This document shows positions 53,769 to 62,200 of a stretch of 64,000 nucleotides of DNA, piece after piece. The stretch is from an uncultured Succinivibrio sp. GTDB taxonomy: Bacteria > Pseudomonadota > Gammaproteobacteria > Enterobacterales > Succinivibrionaceae. The position numbers were made by a program, and so were the translations under genes. The notes below the pieces were generated by a model. It was given only the letters and a program-made list of their open reading frames with translations, did not search any database and had not been told where the DNA came from. Where the stretch lies: assembly GCA_934218695.1 (NCBI GenBank), contig CAKQDA010000003.1, positions 62,001 through 126,000 of the forward strand, given 5' to 3'. Numbering within the stretch: the first letter of the stretch is position 1; each line of letters starts with the position of its first letter.

Positions 53769-55340
53769 TTAAGGCTGTGGGTACATGGTTGAAGGATAAT
53801 CAAAACCACTATTAAATCCTAACGGGATTCCAATTATCCAGTATGCATACAGAACTACTGACAGAACGATCAAAAGAGCAAATGTGTATGGCAGCATCAT
53901 TGAACTTAAAGTTCCTACACCTGATTTCTTACAGTATCTCTGACAGTACAAAATCAGTAGAGGATAGAATGGGAATAATGGTGTACAAACATTTACAGCA
54001 GAGTCTGATACTCTAAAGGCAGCCTGTGTAAGTTCAGGAGAAATTCCCAACATCATCAGCATTGGAACGAAAATGGTTGATAGAATAGCCCACTTTGAAG
54101 TAGCTGAAGTAATTAGCACATTTAGAAGAGCTGTCAGAATTATGATACCAAAAAGAGTTACACCAGATGGCATACCTAAACTCTTTAAGAACTCAGCACC
54201 TGAAATTGCCAGCAGAGAACCGATGTTTGATGAGCCAAATACATATAGGAACTGTCCTGCAAAGAAACAGAAGACAATGAAAGATAAAAGCATCTTCATG
54301 ATATTTTCCATTGATGCAATCACATCTCTAGAGTTCTTAAAAGTACCTGCTATATAACCATATGTAAGACCCGGTAAAGAGAAGAAAATAAACAGTAAAG
54401 GCACTAATCCCTGCATTACAGGAGCTTTTGGAGAGGTTAATGAACCATCGGTAGCTCTGAATAATGAGTCATCTGGATAGCAGAGAATAAACAAAAGGGC
54501 TAACAGAGCAATCACTGTTGCAAGTGCCGCATAATATGCTTTGTTCTCTAATGCTGTTACATCTTCAATAACTAATTTTTTATCTGTTTTTGTGGAATCA
54601 TCCAAAGGCATAGTAGCCCACAGACGGGGTTCAACAATTTTATCTGTTACAAACCAGATTGCACCAATAATAAAGAAAGTTCCACCTAAAGCATAAAAGT
54701 AGTTACACAGAACATTGACACTGTAATTCGGATCAATTGAATGCGCAGCAGCCTCCGTAAAGCCCTGCATGATAGGATCAATAATAGAAGGAGTGTATGA
54801 TGCAGTAAAACCTCCAGCAAGACCGGCAAAAGAACAAGCGATACCAGCAAGAGGATGTCTGCCTGAAGCATAGAAAATTAAAGCTGAAACAGGCATTAAG
54901 ATGGTGTAGGCACTGTCTGAAACTATATGGCAGACAATCGACACAAAAATCACTGTAGGAGTCAGAAATTTCTGTGGAGTGACTGATAAGAACTTTCTGA
55001 TTAAGACTTTAACAAAACCAGATCCTTCAGCAATACCGATACCCAAAGTAGCTACTATTGTGATGCCTAAAGGAGGGAATCCCATAAAATTCTTAACAGA
55101 ATTAACAACCAAATTTAAAAGATTATCAGGTGCAAACATGTTAATGATTTTGATTTTTTCGTGTGTATTTGGATGAATATAATCAAAATCGACATATGAA
55201 AGAGCAAATGATAGGAGCATGGTAAAAATAAGCGCATATATAAACAGCATTGTAATATGAGGCAGCTTATTTCCTAATCGTTCAACTACATTTAAAAAAC
55301 GATTTAACATCCCCAATTTGGCAGGCACGGATTTATTCAT
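53769..55340 (-). CDS. AbgT-family transporter
   Basis: AbgT transporters carry p-aminobenzoyl-glutamate, and some export antimetabolites. The 523-residue protein has roughly 11-13 membrane helices and begins MNKSVPAKLGMLNRFLNVVERLGNKLP-like, as AbgT does. Helical hairpin motifs SDSAYTILMPVSALIFY (about residues 140-156) and SYTPSIIDPIMQGFTE (about 181-196) are family features, as is SATSKWAILSTIFVPMLMMLG in the C-terminal part. abgA and abgB, which cleave the E. coli substrate, are absent, but pepT follows. The substrate may therefore be a short peptide or p-aminobenzoyl-glutamate. It begins just downstream of the tRNA terminator. Confidence 0.87.
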   Translation of the reverse strand: MNKSVPAKLGMLNRFLNVVERLGNKLPHITMLFIYALIFTMLLSFALSYVDFDYIHPNTHEKIKIINMFAPDNLLNLVVNSVKNFMGFPPLGITIVATLGIGIAEGSGFVKVLIRKFLSVTPQKFLTPTVIFVSIVCHIVSDSAYTILMPVSALIFYASGRHPLAGIACSFAGLAGGFTASYTPSIIDPIMQGFTEAAAHSIDPNYSVNVLCNYFYALGGTFFIIGAIWFVTDKIVEPRLWATMPLDDSTKTDKKLVIEDVTALENKAYYAALATVIALLALLFILCYPDDSLFRATDGSLTSPKAPVMQGLVPLLFIFFSLPGLTYGYIAGTFKNSRDVIASMENIMKMLLSFIVFCFFAGQFLYVFGSSNIGSLLAISGAEFLKSLGMPSGVTLFGIIILTALLNVLITSATSKWAILSTIFVPMLMMLGISPELTQAAFRVSDSAVNVCTPLFPFYPLLILYCQRYCKKSGVGTLSSMMLPYTFALLIVLSVVLYAYWIIGIPLGFNSGFDYPSTMYPQP

Positions 55341-55379
55341 TTTTACTCCGTTTTATTGAATTGACCATTATTTGGACAC

Positions 55380-55402
55380 AAAAAAAGCAGTCAATTGACT
55401 GC
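55380..55402 (-). terminator. Terminator of the tRNA-Arg/tRNA-Leu transcript
   Basis: On the minus strand GCAGTCAATTGACTGC is a fully self-complementary 16-mer followed by seven T, 10 bases after the tRNA-Leu end. Confidence 0.85.
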
Positions 55403-55412
55403 CTGTTTTGTA

Positions 55413-55497
55413 TGGTGCGAAAGGAGGGACTCGAACCCTCACGCCTTGCGGTACAAACACCTGAAGCTTGCGCGTCTACCAATTTCGCCACTTTCGC
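55413..55497 (-). tRNA. leuT: tRNA-Leu (anticodon CAG)
   Basis: The 85-base gene folds into a class II tRNA: acceptor GCGAAAG with CTTTCGC, D arm with AATTGGTAGAC, anticodon stem CAAGC/GTTTG around the loop TTCAGGT (anticodon CAG), a variable arm TACCGCAAGGCGT and T arm AGGGTTCGAGTCCCT. CCA is encoded at the 3' end. It resembles E. coli tRNA-Leu(CAG). It lies 17 bases downstream of tRNA-Arg and is followed by a terminator. The symbol is chosen by its partner tRNA, as in the E. coli argX-hisR-leuT-proM operon. Confidence 0.95.
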
Positions 55498-55514
55498 ATA
55501 GTTATATTTTGATG

Positions 55515-55588
55515 TGATCCCGATGAGAGTCGAACTCATGACCACCGGCTTCGGAAACCGATACTCTATCCACCTGAGCTACGGGATC
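55515..55588 (-). tRNA. argX: tRNA-Arg (anticodon CCG), CCA not encoded
   Basis: The gene folds as acceptor GATCCCG/CGGGATC, D arm GCTCAGGTGGATAGAGT, anticodon stem TCGGT/GCCGG with loop TTCCGAA (anticodon CCG) and T arm ATGAGTTCGACTCTCAT. After the discriminator A at 55515 the sequence is CAT rather than CCA, so the 3' end must be completed by a nucleotidyltransferase. The anticodon stem has T-G pairs at both ends. It decodes CGG codons and corresponds to E. coli argX in sequence type and position before leuT. hisR, which lies between them in E. coli, is absent. Confidence 0.9.
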
Positions 55589-55690
55589 ATCGTGAACCAT
55601 CAGAATATGCCGCACATTATAGCAAAAATATTTATTCCTGCAACAAAGATAGCTAAAATATATAGAAAATTTATTGAGGAACACAATGAT

Positions 55691-56434
55691 ATGGATTTTG
55701 ATTTAAGGTTGGCATTCAGAGGAATCAGAGCTTTATACGGAAATGACGGATTTGAGAAATTACAAAAATCCCACGTAACTGTCATTGGGGTAGGAGGCAT
55801 CGGTTCATGGGCAACTGAGGCTCTATGCAGGACCGCAATAGGATCTCTGACACTTATCGATAATGATACTATTGAAATTACCAATTCAAACAGACAGCTT
55901 CATACCACCTCAAAGACAGTAGGATTAGGAAAAGCACGAGTCCTAGCTGACAGACTGTTAGAGATTAACCCTCTACTGAATATCAAAGTTATTGAAACAA
56001 AACTGACTCCTGAAAATATCGATGAAATATTGGAAGGGAAAACAGATTATGTATGTGACTGCATTGATGATATAGATGCAAAAGCATATGTATGCAACTA
56101 CCTGTTCAGACACAATGCAAAATTCATTGTTGCAGGAGGAGCAGGTGGAAGAAGAGATCCTTCAAAATTAAAAATTGGTGATATCAATACAGCCAATGGC
56201 GATGCCTTAATATCAAAACTGAGAGCTCGCTTAAGAAAGGATTACGGATTTCAATCAAATAACAAAAAGTTCAATATCAGCTGCACTTTTTCTAATGAAA
56301 AGCCTATATACTCTTCAAAAGAAGACTATCTGAGTGGTGATCTGCCTGCATTTGGAGCATCGATGAGCGTAACTGCATCAGCAGGACTTTTAATCTCTTC
56401 ATGGATAATAAATAAGATTACCTCTCAAAACTGA
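55691..56434 (+). CDS. tcdA: tRNA threonylcarbamoyladenosine dehydratase TcdA
   Basis: TcdA (CsdL) cyclises t6A37 in ANN-decoding tRNAs to ct6A, using ATP. The frame is open through the tRNA genes, but ATG 55691 with GAGGA ten bases upstream gives 247 residues starting MDFDLRLAFRGIRALYG. The E1-like nucleotide-binding loop VIGVGGIGSWATEAL is at residues 31-45, followed by LIDNDTIEITNSNRQ. VCDCIDDIDAK and GGAGGRRDPSKL are further on, and C-terminal SVTASAGLLISSWI ends the fold. It is divergent from the tRNA pair, so its promoter lies within or next to them. Confidence 0.9.
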   Translation: MDFDLRLAFRGIRALYGNDGFEKLQKSHVTVIGVGGIGSWATEALCRTAIGSLTLIDNDTIEITNSNRQLHTTSKTVGLGKARVLADRLLEINPLLNIKVIETKLTPENIDEILEGKTDYVCDCIDDIDAKAYVCNYLFRHNAKFIVAGGAGGRRDPSKLKIGDINTANGDALISKLRARLRKDYGFQSNNKKFNISCTFSNEKPIYSSKEDYLSGDLPAFGASMSVTASAGLLISSWIINKITSQN

Positions 56435-56453
56435 TATTGATACGGATTTAAGA

Positions 56454-58427
56454 ATGCAAGAGCAAGAATTTGAAAAGCAGAAACAGCTTTTATTAAGCAA
56501 ATTACCTGATTACCTAAAAAGTAAAGGAATTAACGTTAATTCCAACTTTTTTTGTTTAAATCCATCAGATACTGATCATATTCCTAGCATGAGCTATAAC
56601 GGCTCTAACTTTACAGTTAAATGTTTTAACTGTAATGCCGTTTACAATATATTTGATCTTATCGGAATCGACTACAATATCAGCGATTTTTCTCACCAGT
56701 TTATCAAGGCACATGAACTTTACATAGGCAAAGTTCCTTTAGGTTTCATTGATGTTTTAAAAAATTACGGTAATTCAAGTCAGAATTCTGAAACTAGAAA
56801 ACCAGCCTTTGAAATTGAAAATATCAACTTCCAGCCATCGCATTCTTCTACAAACGAAAATCGTATACCTTTTGGTTTTAACGATTCACAAAACAATCAC
56901 TTCAATCAAAATTTACAGCAACAGCAAAGTACTCATCAAAGGAAATTCAACACAGTTTCCCCTTTTGATGAGGCCAAACTCAAACCTTTCATTATGAGAG
57001 GCAATTCTCCTTCAAATTCGCAACCTAATTACGGAGGAAATTCGTTTGGTCAACAGCAAAATAGTTTTGGACAACAGAATGTAAACAATCAGAATCAGTT
57101 CCAAGCTCAGCATTCCCAGTTTGCATTCAACGACCAGCAAAATGCCGCACACAGATTTGGAGATTCTCAGATATCACCTTTTGCTTATGCATCAGAGACT
57201 GCAAACGATTTTACTGACTATGTCAATCAGTGTGCATCAAATGTTGAAAAAACCACCTATTTTAAAGACCGAGGATTAACAGATTCTGTAATACGCAGGT
57301 TTAAACTTGGTTTTGATGAAAATTTCCAGGCGGAAATAAACAAAATCACAGGACAAAAGTCATATTGGAAAGCAGCAATCATTCCTTATGGAATTCATGG
57401 TTACTGCGTAAGAAATACTGATCTTAGTGCTGACTGTTCTAATGAAAGATATAAGAAAAAAGGTATTTTTGATATCTATAATCATGAGGCATTAGAACAA
57501 AAAGGAACTGTTTTTATAACAGAGGGTGAATTCGACGCACTAAGTTTAGAATCCCTAGGCTACAGAGCTGTAGCTTTGGGTGGAGCCAGCAATATAAGAC
57601 AACTCATTGAGTGTATCAAAGACTCAGCTGAAGAGCATACTTTCTATATTTCTCTCGATAATGACGAAGCAGGGCGTGAAGCAACAGCAAAAATCTGCAC
57701 ATACCTGCATCAAATGAACATTCCTTTTAAATGTCTTAATCTTGCACATCCTTACAAGGACATCAATGAAGCGTTGTACAGTGATAAGGATATGCTAAAG
57801 GAAAGACTGGAAAATCTTGAGAAAATTCTGTCTTACCATTTTGAGGATATATGCGCTCCTTCTGCAGTTAAATATATCTCTGCTCCTGAGGATTTGAATA
57901 CTCTTGAACTGTCTAATACACTTTATTCGTTCTGCGCAAGGCCACAGGTTTTAAGACGTTTTGTAAGCCAGATTATAAAAACCAGACTAACATCCATAGT
58001 TTACGCAGGCAACAGAGCTCAGTGGAAGTACATTTCCAATCTTGTAACAGAACAACAGCCTGTGTTTGATGTTTCTCAATGGCAACAGGTCAAGTTCTTA
58101 GAACTCAAGGATAACGGTATTGAAAAACAGCTTGTCGACGGTATTGAATCTCAAACCATTCAGGGAAATACAAATTTCGTTGCTATGCTGGATTTATGTG
58201 CATATTCCCAGCAGCAAACCATAGAGCTACTTGAAAGACTATCTTCAGAAGTTAAGTCAATTGGTATACCTATCATTGCTCTTTGCAATCTTGCAGATAA
58301 GGATTATGTTGAAGGCCTGACATTCCAAAATATCGATATCGAAGTTCAACAGAACGGTGACTTTATCTGTAACACCATTGATAAAAACGGAATTCCATTG
58401 TCTTTTATAAAGTGCATCGGAATTTAG
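56454..58427 (+). CDS. Primase-like TOPRIM protein with N-terminal zinc-finger-like region
   Basis: The 657-residue protein has primase-type parts but is not DnaG. An N-terminal CHC2-like region has Cys34 in FFCLNPSDTDHIPSMSY and Cys57/Cys60 in VKCFNCNAVYNIFDLIG; the histidine expected two residues after CLNP is aspartate, with His42 nearby. Residues about 105-250 are a low-complexity Gln/Asn/Ser/Phe-rich linker. YFKDRGLTDSVIRRFKLGF then leads to a TOPRIM domain with Glu357 in ITEGEFDAL and Asp402/Asp404 in LDNDEAG. The C-terminal 200 residues look like a helicase-derived part, but no Walker A is visible. The stop is one base before rep. Related architecture is known from phage and mobile-element primases; the function here is unknown. 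Confidence 0.72.
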   Translation: MQEQEFEKQKQLLLSKLPDYLKSKGINVNSNFFCLNPSDTDHIPSMSYNGSNFTVKCFNCNAVYNIFDLIGIDYNISDFSHQFIKAHELYIGKVPLGFIDVLKNYGNSSQNSETRKPAFEIENINFQPSHSSTNENRIPFGFNDSQNNHFNQNLQQQQSTHQRKFNTVSPFDEAKLKPFIMRGNSPSNSQPNYGGNSFGQQQNSFGQQNVNNQNQFQAQHSQFAFNDQQNAAHRFGDSQISPFAYASETANDFTDYVNQCASNVEKTTYFKDRGLTDSVIRRFKLGFDENFQAEINKITGQKSYWKAAIIPYGIHGYCVRNTDLSADCSNERYKKKGIFDIYNHEALEQKGTVFITEGEFDALSLESLGYRAVALGGASNIRQLIECIKDSAEEHTFYISLDNDEAGREATAKICTYLHQMNIPFKCLNLAHPYKDINEALYSDKDMLKERLENLEKILSYHFEDICAPSAVKYISAPEDLNTLELSNTLYSFCARPQVLRRFVSQIIKTRLTSIVYAGNRAQWKYISNLVTEQQPVFDVSQWQQVKFLELKDNGIEKQLVDGIESQTIQGNTNFVAMLDLCAYSQQQTIELLERLSSEVKSIGIPIIALCNLADKDYVEGLTFQNIDIEVQQNGDFICNTIDKNGIPLSFIKCIGI

Positions 58428-58428
58428 G

Positions 58429-60462
58429 ATGCAGTTAAATCAGGCTCAACAGGAAGCTGTTGATTATGTTGACGGACCTTGTCTTGTTCTTGCTGGAGCA
58501 GGCTCAGGCAAGACCCGTGTAATCACAACAAAAATCGTCAGTCTCATCAACAGACATTTCATATCTCCTCAGCAGATCTGCGCAGTTACTTTTACAAATA
58601 AGGCTGCTGCGGAAATGAGAGACAGAGTAAAACAGGAACTAGGCTCAGAAAGATCCTCTCTTATCACAATTTCCACATTCCACTCTCTTGGTCTTAGCAT
58701 CTTAAAGGAAGAATCAGTAGCTTTGGGATTAGGTAGAAATTTTACACTGTTTGATCAGTATGACAGTTTTAAACTCATTAAAGATATAGTCAGGGAAAAG
58801 TTTCCTCAAATACTTGTGGATAACTCTGAAAAGACTGTAATTGAGGAAATTGCAACAGACATCAGTACCTGGAAGACCAGTCTGTTAAGACCTGAAGACA
58901 TTTCCGTAAAAACCATCAGAGTACAGGTTTATGAAGCTTATCAGGCCTATCTTTCGGCATGTAATGCTGCAGACTTTGAGGATTTAATTTTTAAAACAAC
59001 TCTGCTGCTTAGAGATAATCAGGAAGTTAGAGAAAAGTGGAGTTCTTACTATAAATATATACTTGTAGATGAGTATCAGGACACAAACGAAACCCAGTAT
59101 CAGTTATTAAAATACCTAACATCCAAAAATAAAAAATTCACGGTGGTAGGTGACGACGATCAGTCAATCTATGCATGGCGTGGAGCCAGACCAGAAAATA
59201 TTAAAGTTTTAAGTAACGATTTTCCCGATCTGAAAGTAATTAAACTTGAGCAAAACTACCGTTCAACACAGCATATTCTAAATTGTGCCAACAAGCTGAT
59301 TTCAAATAACGAGCACATTTTCAACAAGACTTTATACACAAAATCCAATGTTGGAAAGAAAGTTCAAATCATGGAATTACGTACTCAGAATGATGAAGCT
59401 GACAGAGTGGTTCAACTGATCTTAGCTCACCAGTTCAGAACTCATTCCCAATGGAAAGATTATGCTGTTCTCTACAGAAGTAATTCTCAATCAAGACCTT
59501 TAGAAAAAGCTTTTAGAGAAGCTAGAATTCCTTGTTTTATATCTGGAGGAAGCAGTTTTTTCGAACAGGTAGAAATTAAAGACATGCTCAGCTGGTGCCG
59601 AGTTATCTGCAATCCATATGATGATATGGCTCTGCTTAGAGTTATTAACATTCCAAGAAGAGGTATCGGACACGAAACGATCAATGCACTGTTCACTCAG
59701 GCAAAAGCCATCGGCAAGTCTCTTTACGAAAGTGCCTTAAATCCCAACGTCACAAAAGATTTAATTCCAAGACAGAAGAAATCCCTTGGAGAGTTTGTAA
59801 TTTTACTTACAAAATTACGACAGTACATTCTTAACGGAAAAGACAAAGAACTTGCAGATGAGCTTACTGAACTGATTGGTTATAACGCCTATATAAAAGC
59901 TAATACTGACAGTAAGATTGCTACTGAAATCAAGATTAAGAATGTAAAAATACTTCTGTCCTGGATTTCAGACTTAATTGCAGGTAACAAAGGTGACACT
60001 CCATTAAGTTTCCTTGAAGCTGTTGATAAATTAGGCTTAAGAGAAATGATGGACAGAAAAAATGATGATCAGGACAATGATGCTGTACAAATGATGACAT
60101 TACATGCATCTAAAGGACTGGAATTTCCTTTTGTATTTTTAGTTGGAATGGAAGAAGGAACACTTCCACATAAGAACGCTCTACCTAATGAAGAAAATGA
60201 GGGAGTTGACAACGTCGACGAAGAAAGACGACTGGCTTATGTCGGAATTACCCGCGCAAGACAGGAGCTTACTTTATTGCTCGCAAGAGAAGTTACCCAG
60301 AGAAATGGTGTTCCAGATGCAATTCATCCTAGCCGTTTCTTAAAAGAACTGCCTTCTGAAGATACCGAATACTATCCATTAGGTACTCAGGCAAAAACAA
60401 CTGAAGATCAGTATAAATCAGATATTGATGAAGCTTTAAAACAGTTAGAAAGCATTCTCTAA
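58429..60462 (+). CDS. rep: ATP-dependent DNA helicase Rep
   Basis: Rep is the 3'-5' superfamily 1 helicase that helps replication forks pass proteins. The 677-residue protein matches E. coli Rep (673): MQLNQAQQEAVDYVDGPCLVLAGAGSGKTRV-type start, AVTFTNKAAAEMRDRV, VDEYQDTNETQY, VVGDDDQSIYAWRGARPEN, LEQNYRSTQHIL, MTLHASKGLEFPFVFLVGMEEG and RRLAYVGITRARQ. The GARPEN and FPFVFLVGMEEG stretches identify Rep rather than UvrD, which is encoded at 11485-13653. It begins one base after the primase-like gene, so the two are translated from one mRNA. In E. coli rep is next to gppA and ilvY/ilvC; ilvC and ilvY follow here too. Confidence 0.95.
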   Translation: MQLNQAQQEAVDYVDGPCLVLAGAGSGKTRVITTKIVSLINRHFISPQQICAVTFTNKAAAEMRDRVKQELGSERSSLITISTFHSLGLSILKEESVALGLGRNFTLFDQYDSFKLIKDIVREKFPQILVDNSEKTVIEEIATDISTWKTSLLRPEDISVKTIRVQVYEAYQAYLSACNAADFEDLIFKTTLLLRDNQEVREKWSSYYKYILVDEYQDTNETQYQLLKYLTSKNKKFTVVGDDDQSIYAWRGARPENIKVLSNDFPDLKVIKLEQNYRSTQHILNCANKLISNNEHIFNKTLYTKSNVGKKVQIMELRTQNDEADRVVQLILAHQFRTHSQWKDYAVLYRSNSQSRPLEKAFREARIPCFISGGSSFFEQVEIKDMLSWCRVICNPYDDMALLRVINIPRRGIGHETINALFTQAKAIGKSLYESALNPNVTKDLIPRQKKSLGEFVILLTKLRQYILNGKDKELADELTELIGYNAYIKANTDSKIATEIKIKNVKILLSWISDLIAGNKGDTPLSFLEAVDKLGLREMMDRKNDDQDNDAVQMMTLHASKGLEFPFVFLVGMEEGTLPHKNALPNEENEGVDNVDEERRLAYVGITRARQELTLLLAREVTQRNGVPDAIHPSRFLKELPSEDTEYYPLGTQAKTTEDQYKSDIDEALKQLESIL

Positions 60463-60504
60463 TTGTCAAACTTATTCAAGAAGAAAAAGCTTTTCACAAC
60501 AGGA

Positions 60505-60541
60505 AAAATAAAAGGCCTCAAACCTCAAGTCTGAGACCTTT
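60505..60541 (-). terminator. Terminator of ilvC
   Basis: AAAGGcCTCA and TGAGaCCTTT form a 10-bp stem with one mismatch; on the minus strand it continues TTTTATTTTT. Confidence 0.7.
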
Positions 60542-60564
60542 CAGATCAGTTATGAATAATTCTA

Positions 60565-62052
60565 TTAGTTGTTACCAACAGAAACTTCCTTCATGTCAGA
60601 CATGTAAGCACGCAGCTTACGACCTACAACCTCGATTGGGTGGTTGCGGATCTGATCGTTGATCTTGATCAGCTCAACATTATCAACAGAGTTGTCACCC
60701 TTTAAGGTCTCACCGAATACGTCTAACTTCTGCTTTGCCATGAAATCCTTTAATAATGGAATTGCAGCATTGGCAAACAGGTAGTTACCATACTCAGCGG
60801 TATCTGAAATAACTACGTTCATCTCGTATAAACGACGACGTGCGATGGTATTTGCAATTAAAGGCAACTCGTGTAATGACTCATAGTAAGCAGACTCTGG
60901 GTAAATACCTGAATGAGTCATAGTATCAAATGCTAACTCAATACCAGCCTTGGCAAATGCTACAAGTAAAGTACCCTTATCGAAGTATTCCTGTTCAGTG
61001 ATCTTAGAGTCGCAGGCAGGAGCATTTTCGAATGCGCTCTTAGCGTAGTTCTCTCTCCATGTGTGTAATTTCTTATCACCGTTAGCCCAGTCTTCCATCA
61101 TGATACGTGAGAATTCACCGCTCTCGATATCATCCATATGCTTTAAGTACAGATCCTTTAAGATTGACTTGATTTCTTCAGCTAAGTAGAAAGCCTTGAT
61201 CTTTGCAGGATTTGACAGACGATCCATCATATTGGTGATACCACCCTGCTTTAGAGCCTCACAGATAGTTTCCCAACCATACTGTAATAACTTGCAAGCG
61301 TATGCCTTATCAGCACCTAAAGCTACAGCGTGGTCATAGCACATTACAGTTGCAGCCTGTAAAACACCACAAAGAATTGTCTGCTCGCCCATTAAGTCAG
61401 ACTTAACTTCAGCTACAAATGAAGAACGCAGGCAACCGGCTCTGTCTCCACCTAAACCTGAAGCCCAAGCCTTAGCAAAAGCCCAGCCCTCACCGTTAGG
61501 ATCGTTTTCAGGATGAACTGCTAATAACATAGGAACACCGAAACCACGACGGTACTCTTCACGTACCTCAGTACCAGGAGCTTTAGGTGCTACCATGATA
61601 ACAGTCAAGTCCTTACGAACCTGCATACCAAGCTCAACAATGTTGAAGCCGTGAGAATAACCTAAAGCTGCACCTGCCTTCATTAATGGCTGAACTGCGT
61701 TTACAACGTTCTCATGCTGCTTATCTGGAGTTAAGTTGATTACTAAGTCAGCAGTTGGAATAACCTGCTCATATGTACCAACTTTAAAACCGTTCTCTGT
61801 AGCTCTCTTGTAAGAAGCTCTCTTCTCGTCAATAGCAGCCTGACGTAAAGCGTAGCTGACATCAAGACCAGAATCTCTCAGGTTTAAGCCCTGATTTAAG
61901 CCCTGTGCACCGCAACCTACGATTACAACCTTCTTACCTTTTAAGAAGTTGCAGCCGTCAGCAAACTCGCTACGGTCCATTAACTCACAGCAGCCCAGCT
62001 GAGCCAATTTCTGACGTAAATTCAATGTATTGAAATAATTAAAGTTGGCCAT
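60565..62052 (-). CDS. ilvC: Ketol-acid reductoisomerase (NADP+), class II
   Basis: IlvC isomerises and reduces acetolactate and acetohydroxybutyrate. The ATG at 62052 follows AAGG at correct spacing and gives 495 residues ([20 protein letters not shown]), the long class II form like E. coli (491). The Rossmann loop is [21 protein letters not shown], with the NADPH-discriminating segment [19 protein letters not shown], and two C-terminal knotted domains follow with GSISPE-like regions replaced by [16 protein letters not shown]. It is divergent from ilvY, with a perfect dyad between them, the E. coli arrangement in which IlvY activates ilvC when acetolactate accumulates. Confidence 0.97.
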   Translation of the reverse strand: MANFNYFNTLNLRQKLAQLGCCELMDRSEFADGCNFLKGKKVVIVGCGAQGLNQGLNLRDSGLDVSYALRQAAIDEKRASYKRATENGFKVGTYEQVIPTADLVINLTPDKQHENVVNAVQPLMKAGAALGYSHGFNIVELGMQVRKDLTVIMVAPKAPGTEVREEYRRGFGVPMLLAVHPENDPNGEGWAFAKAWASGLGGDRAGCLRSSFVAEVKSDLMGEQTILCGVLQAATVMCYDHAVALGADKAYACKLLQYGWETICEALKQGGITNMMDRLSNPAKIKAFYLAEEIKSILKDLYLKHMDDIESGEFSRIMMEDWANGDKKLHTWRENYAKSAFENAPACDSKITEQEYFDKGTLLVAFAKAGIELAFDTMTHSGIYPESAYYESLHELPLIANTIARRRLYEMNVVISDTAEYGNYLFANAAIPLLKDFMAKQKLDVFGETLKGDNSVDNVELIKINDQIRNHPIEVVGRKLRAYMSDMKEVSVGNN

Positions 62053-62116
62053 TTTATAACCTTCGTAAATATGAAACAAACCAAAAAAAATCTTACCTGT
62101 GTGGTAACTGATTTTT

Positions 62117-62125
62117 ATAATAGCA
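62117..62125 (-). promoter_or_regulatory. Putative ilvC promoter, extended -10
   Basis: On the minus strand TGCTATTAT is an extended -10 about 65 bases before the ilvC ATG. The IlvY-type dyad lies about 31 bases upstream of it, the place for an activator. Confidence 0.45.
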
Positions 62126-62155
62126 CAATTTTATAAAAAGGAATATAATTTCTTT

Positions 62156-62178
62156 TATATTGCAAAAAATGCAATATA
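62156..62178. promoter_or_regulatory. IlvY-type operator between ilvC and ilvY
   Basis: TATATTGCA and TGCAATATA are perfect 9-bp arms around five A. The TTGCA-N5-TGCAA core has the T-N11-A geometry typical of LysR-family regulators. Confidence 0.7.
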
Positions 62179-62200
62179 AAATTTTTAAGGACTATATACA

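Noticed and set aside
55333..55684. Two minus-strand open frames of 60-70 codons across the tRNA genes
   Set aside because: They overlap two clear tRNA genes and have no protein-like composition.
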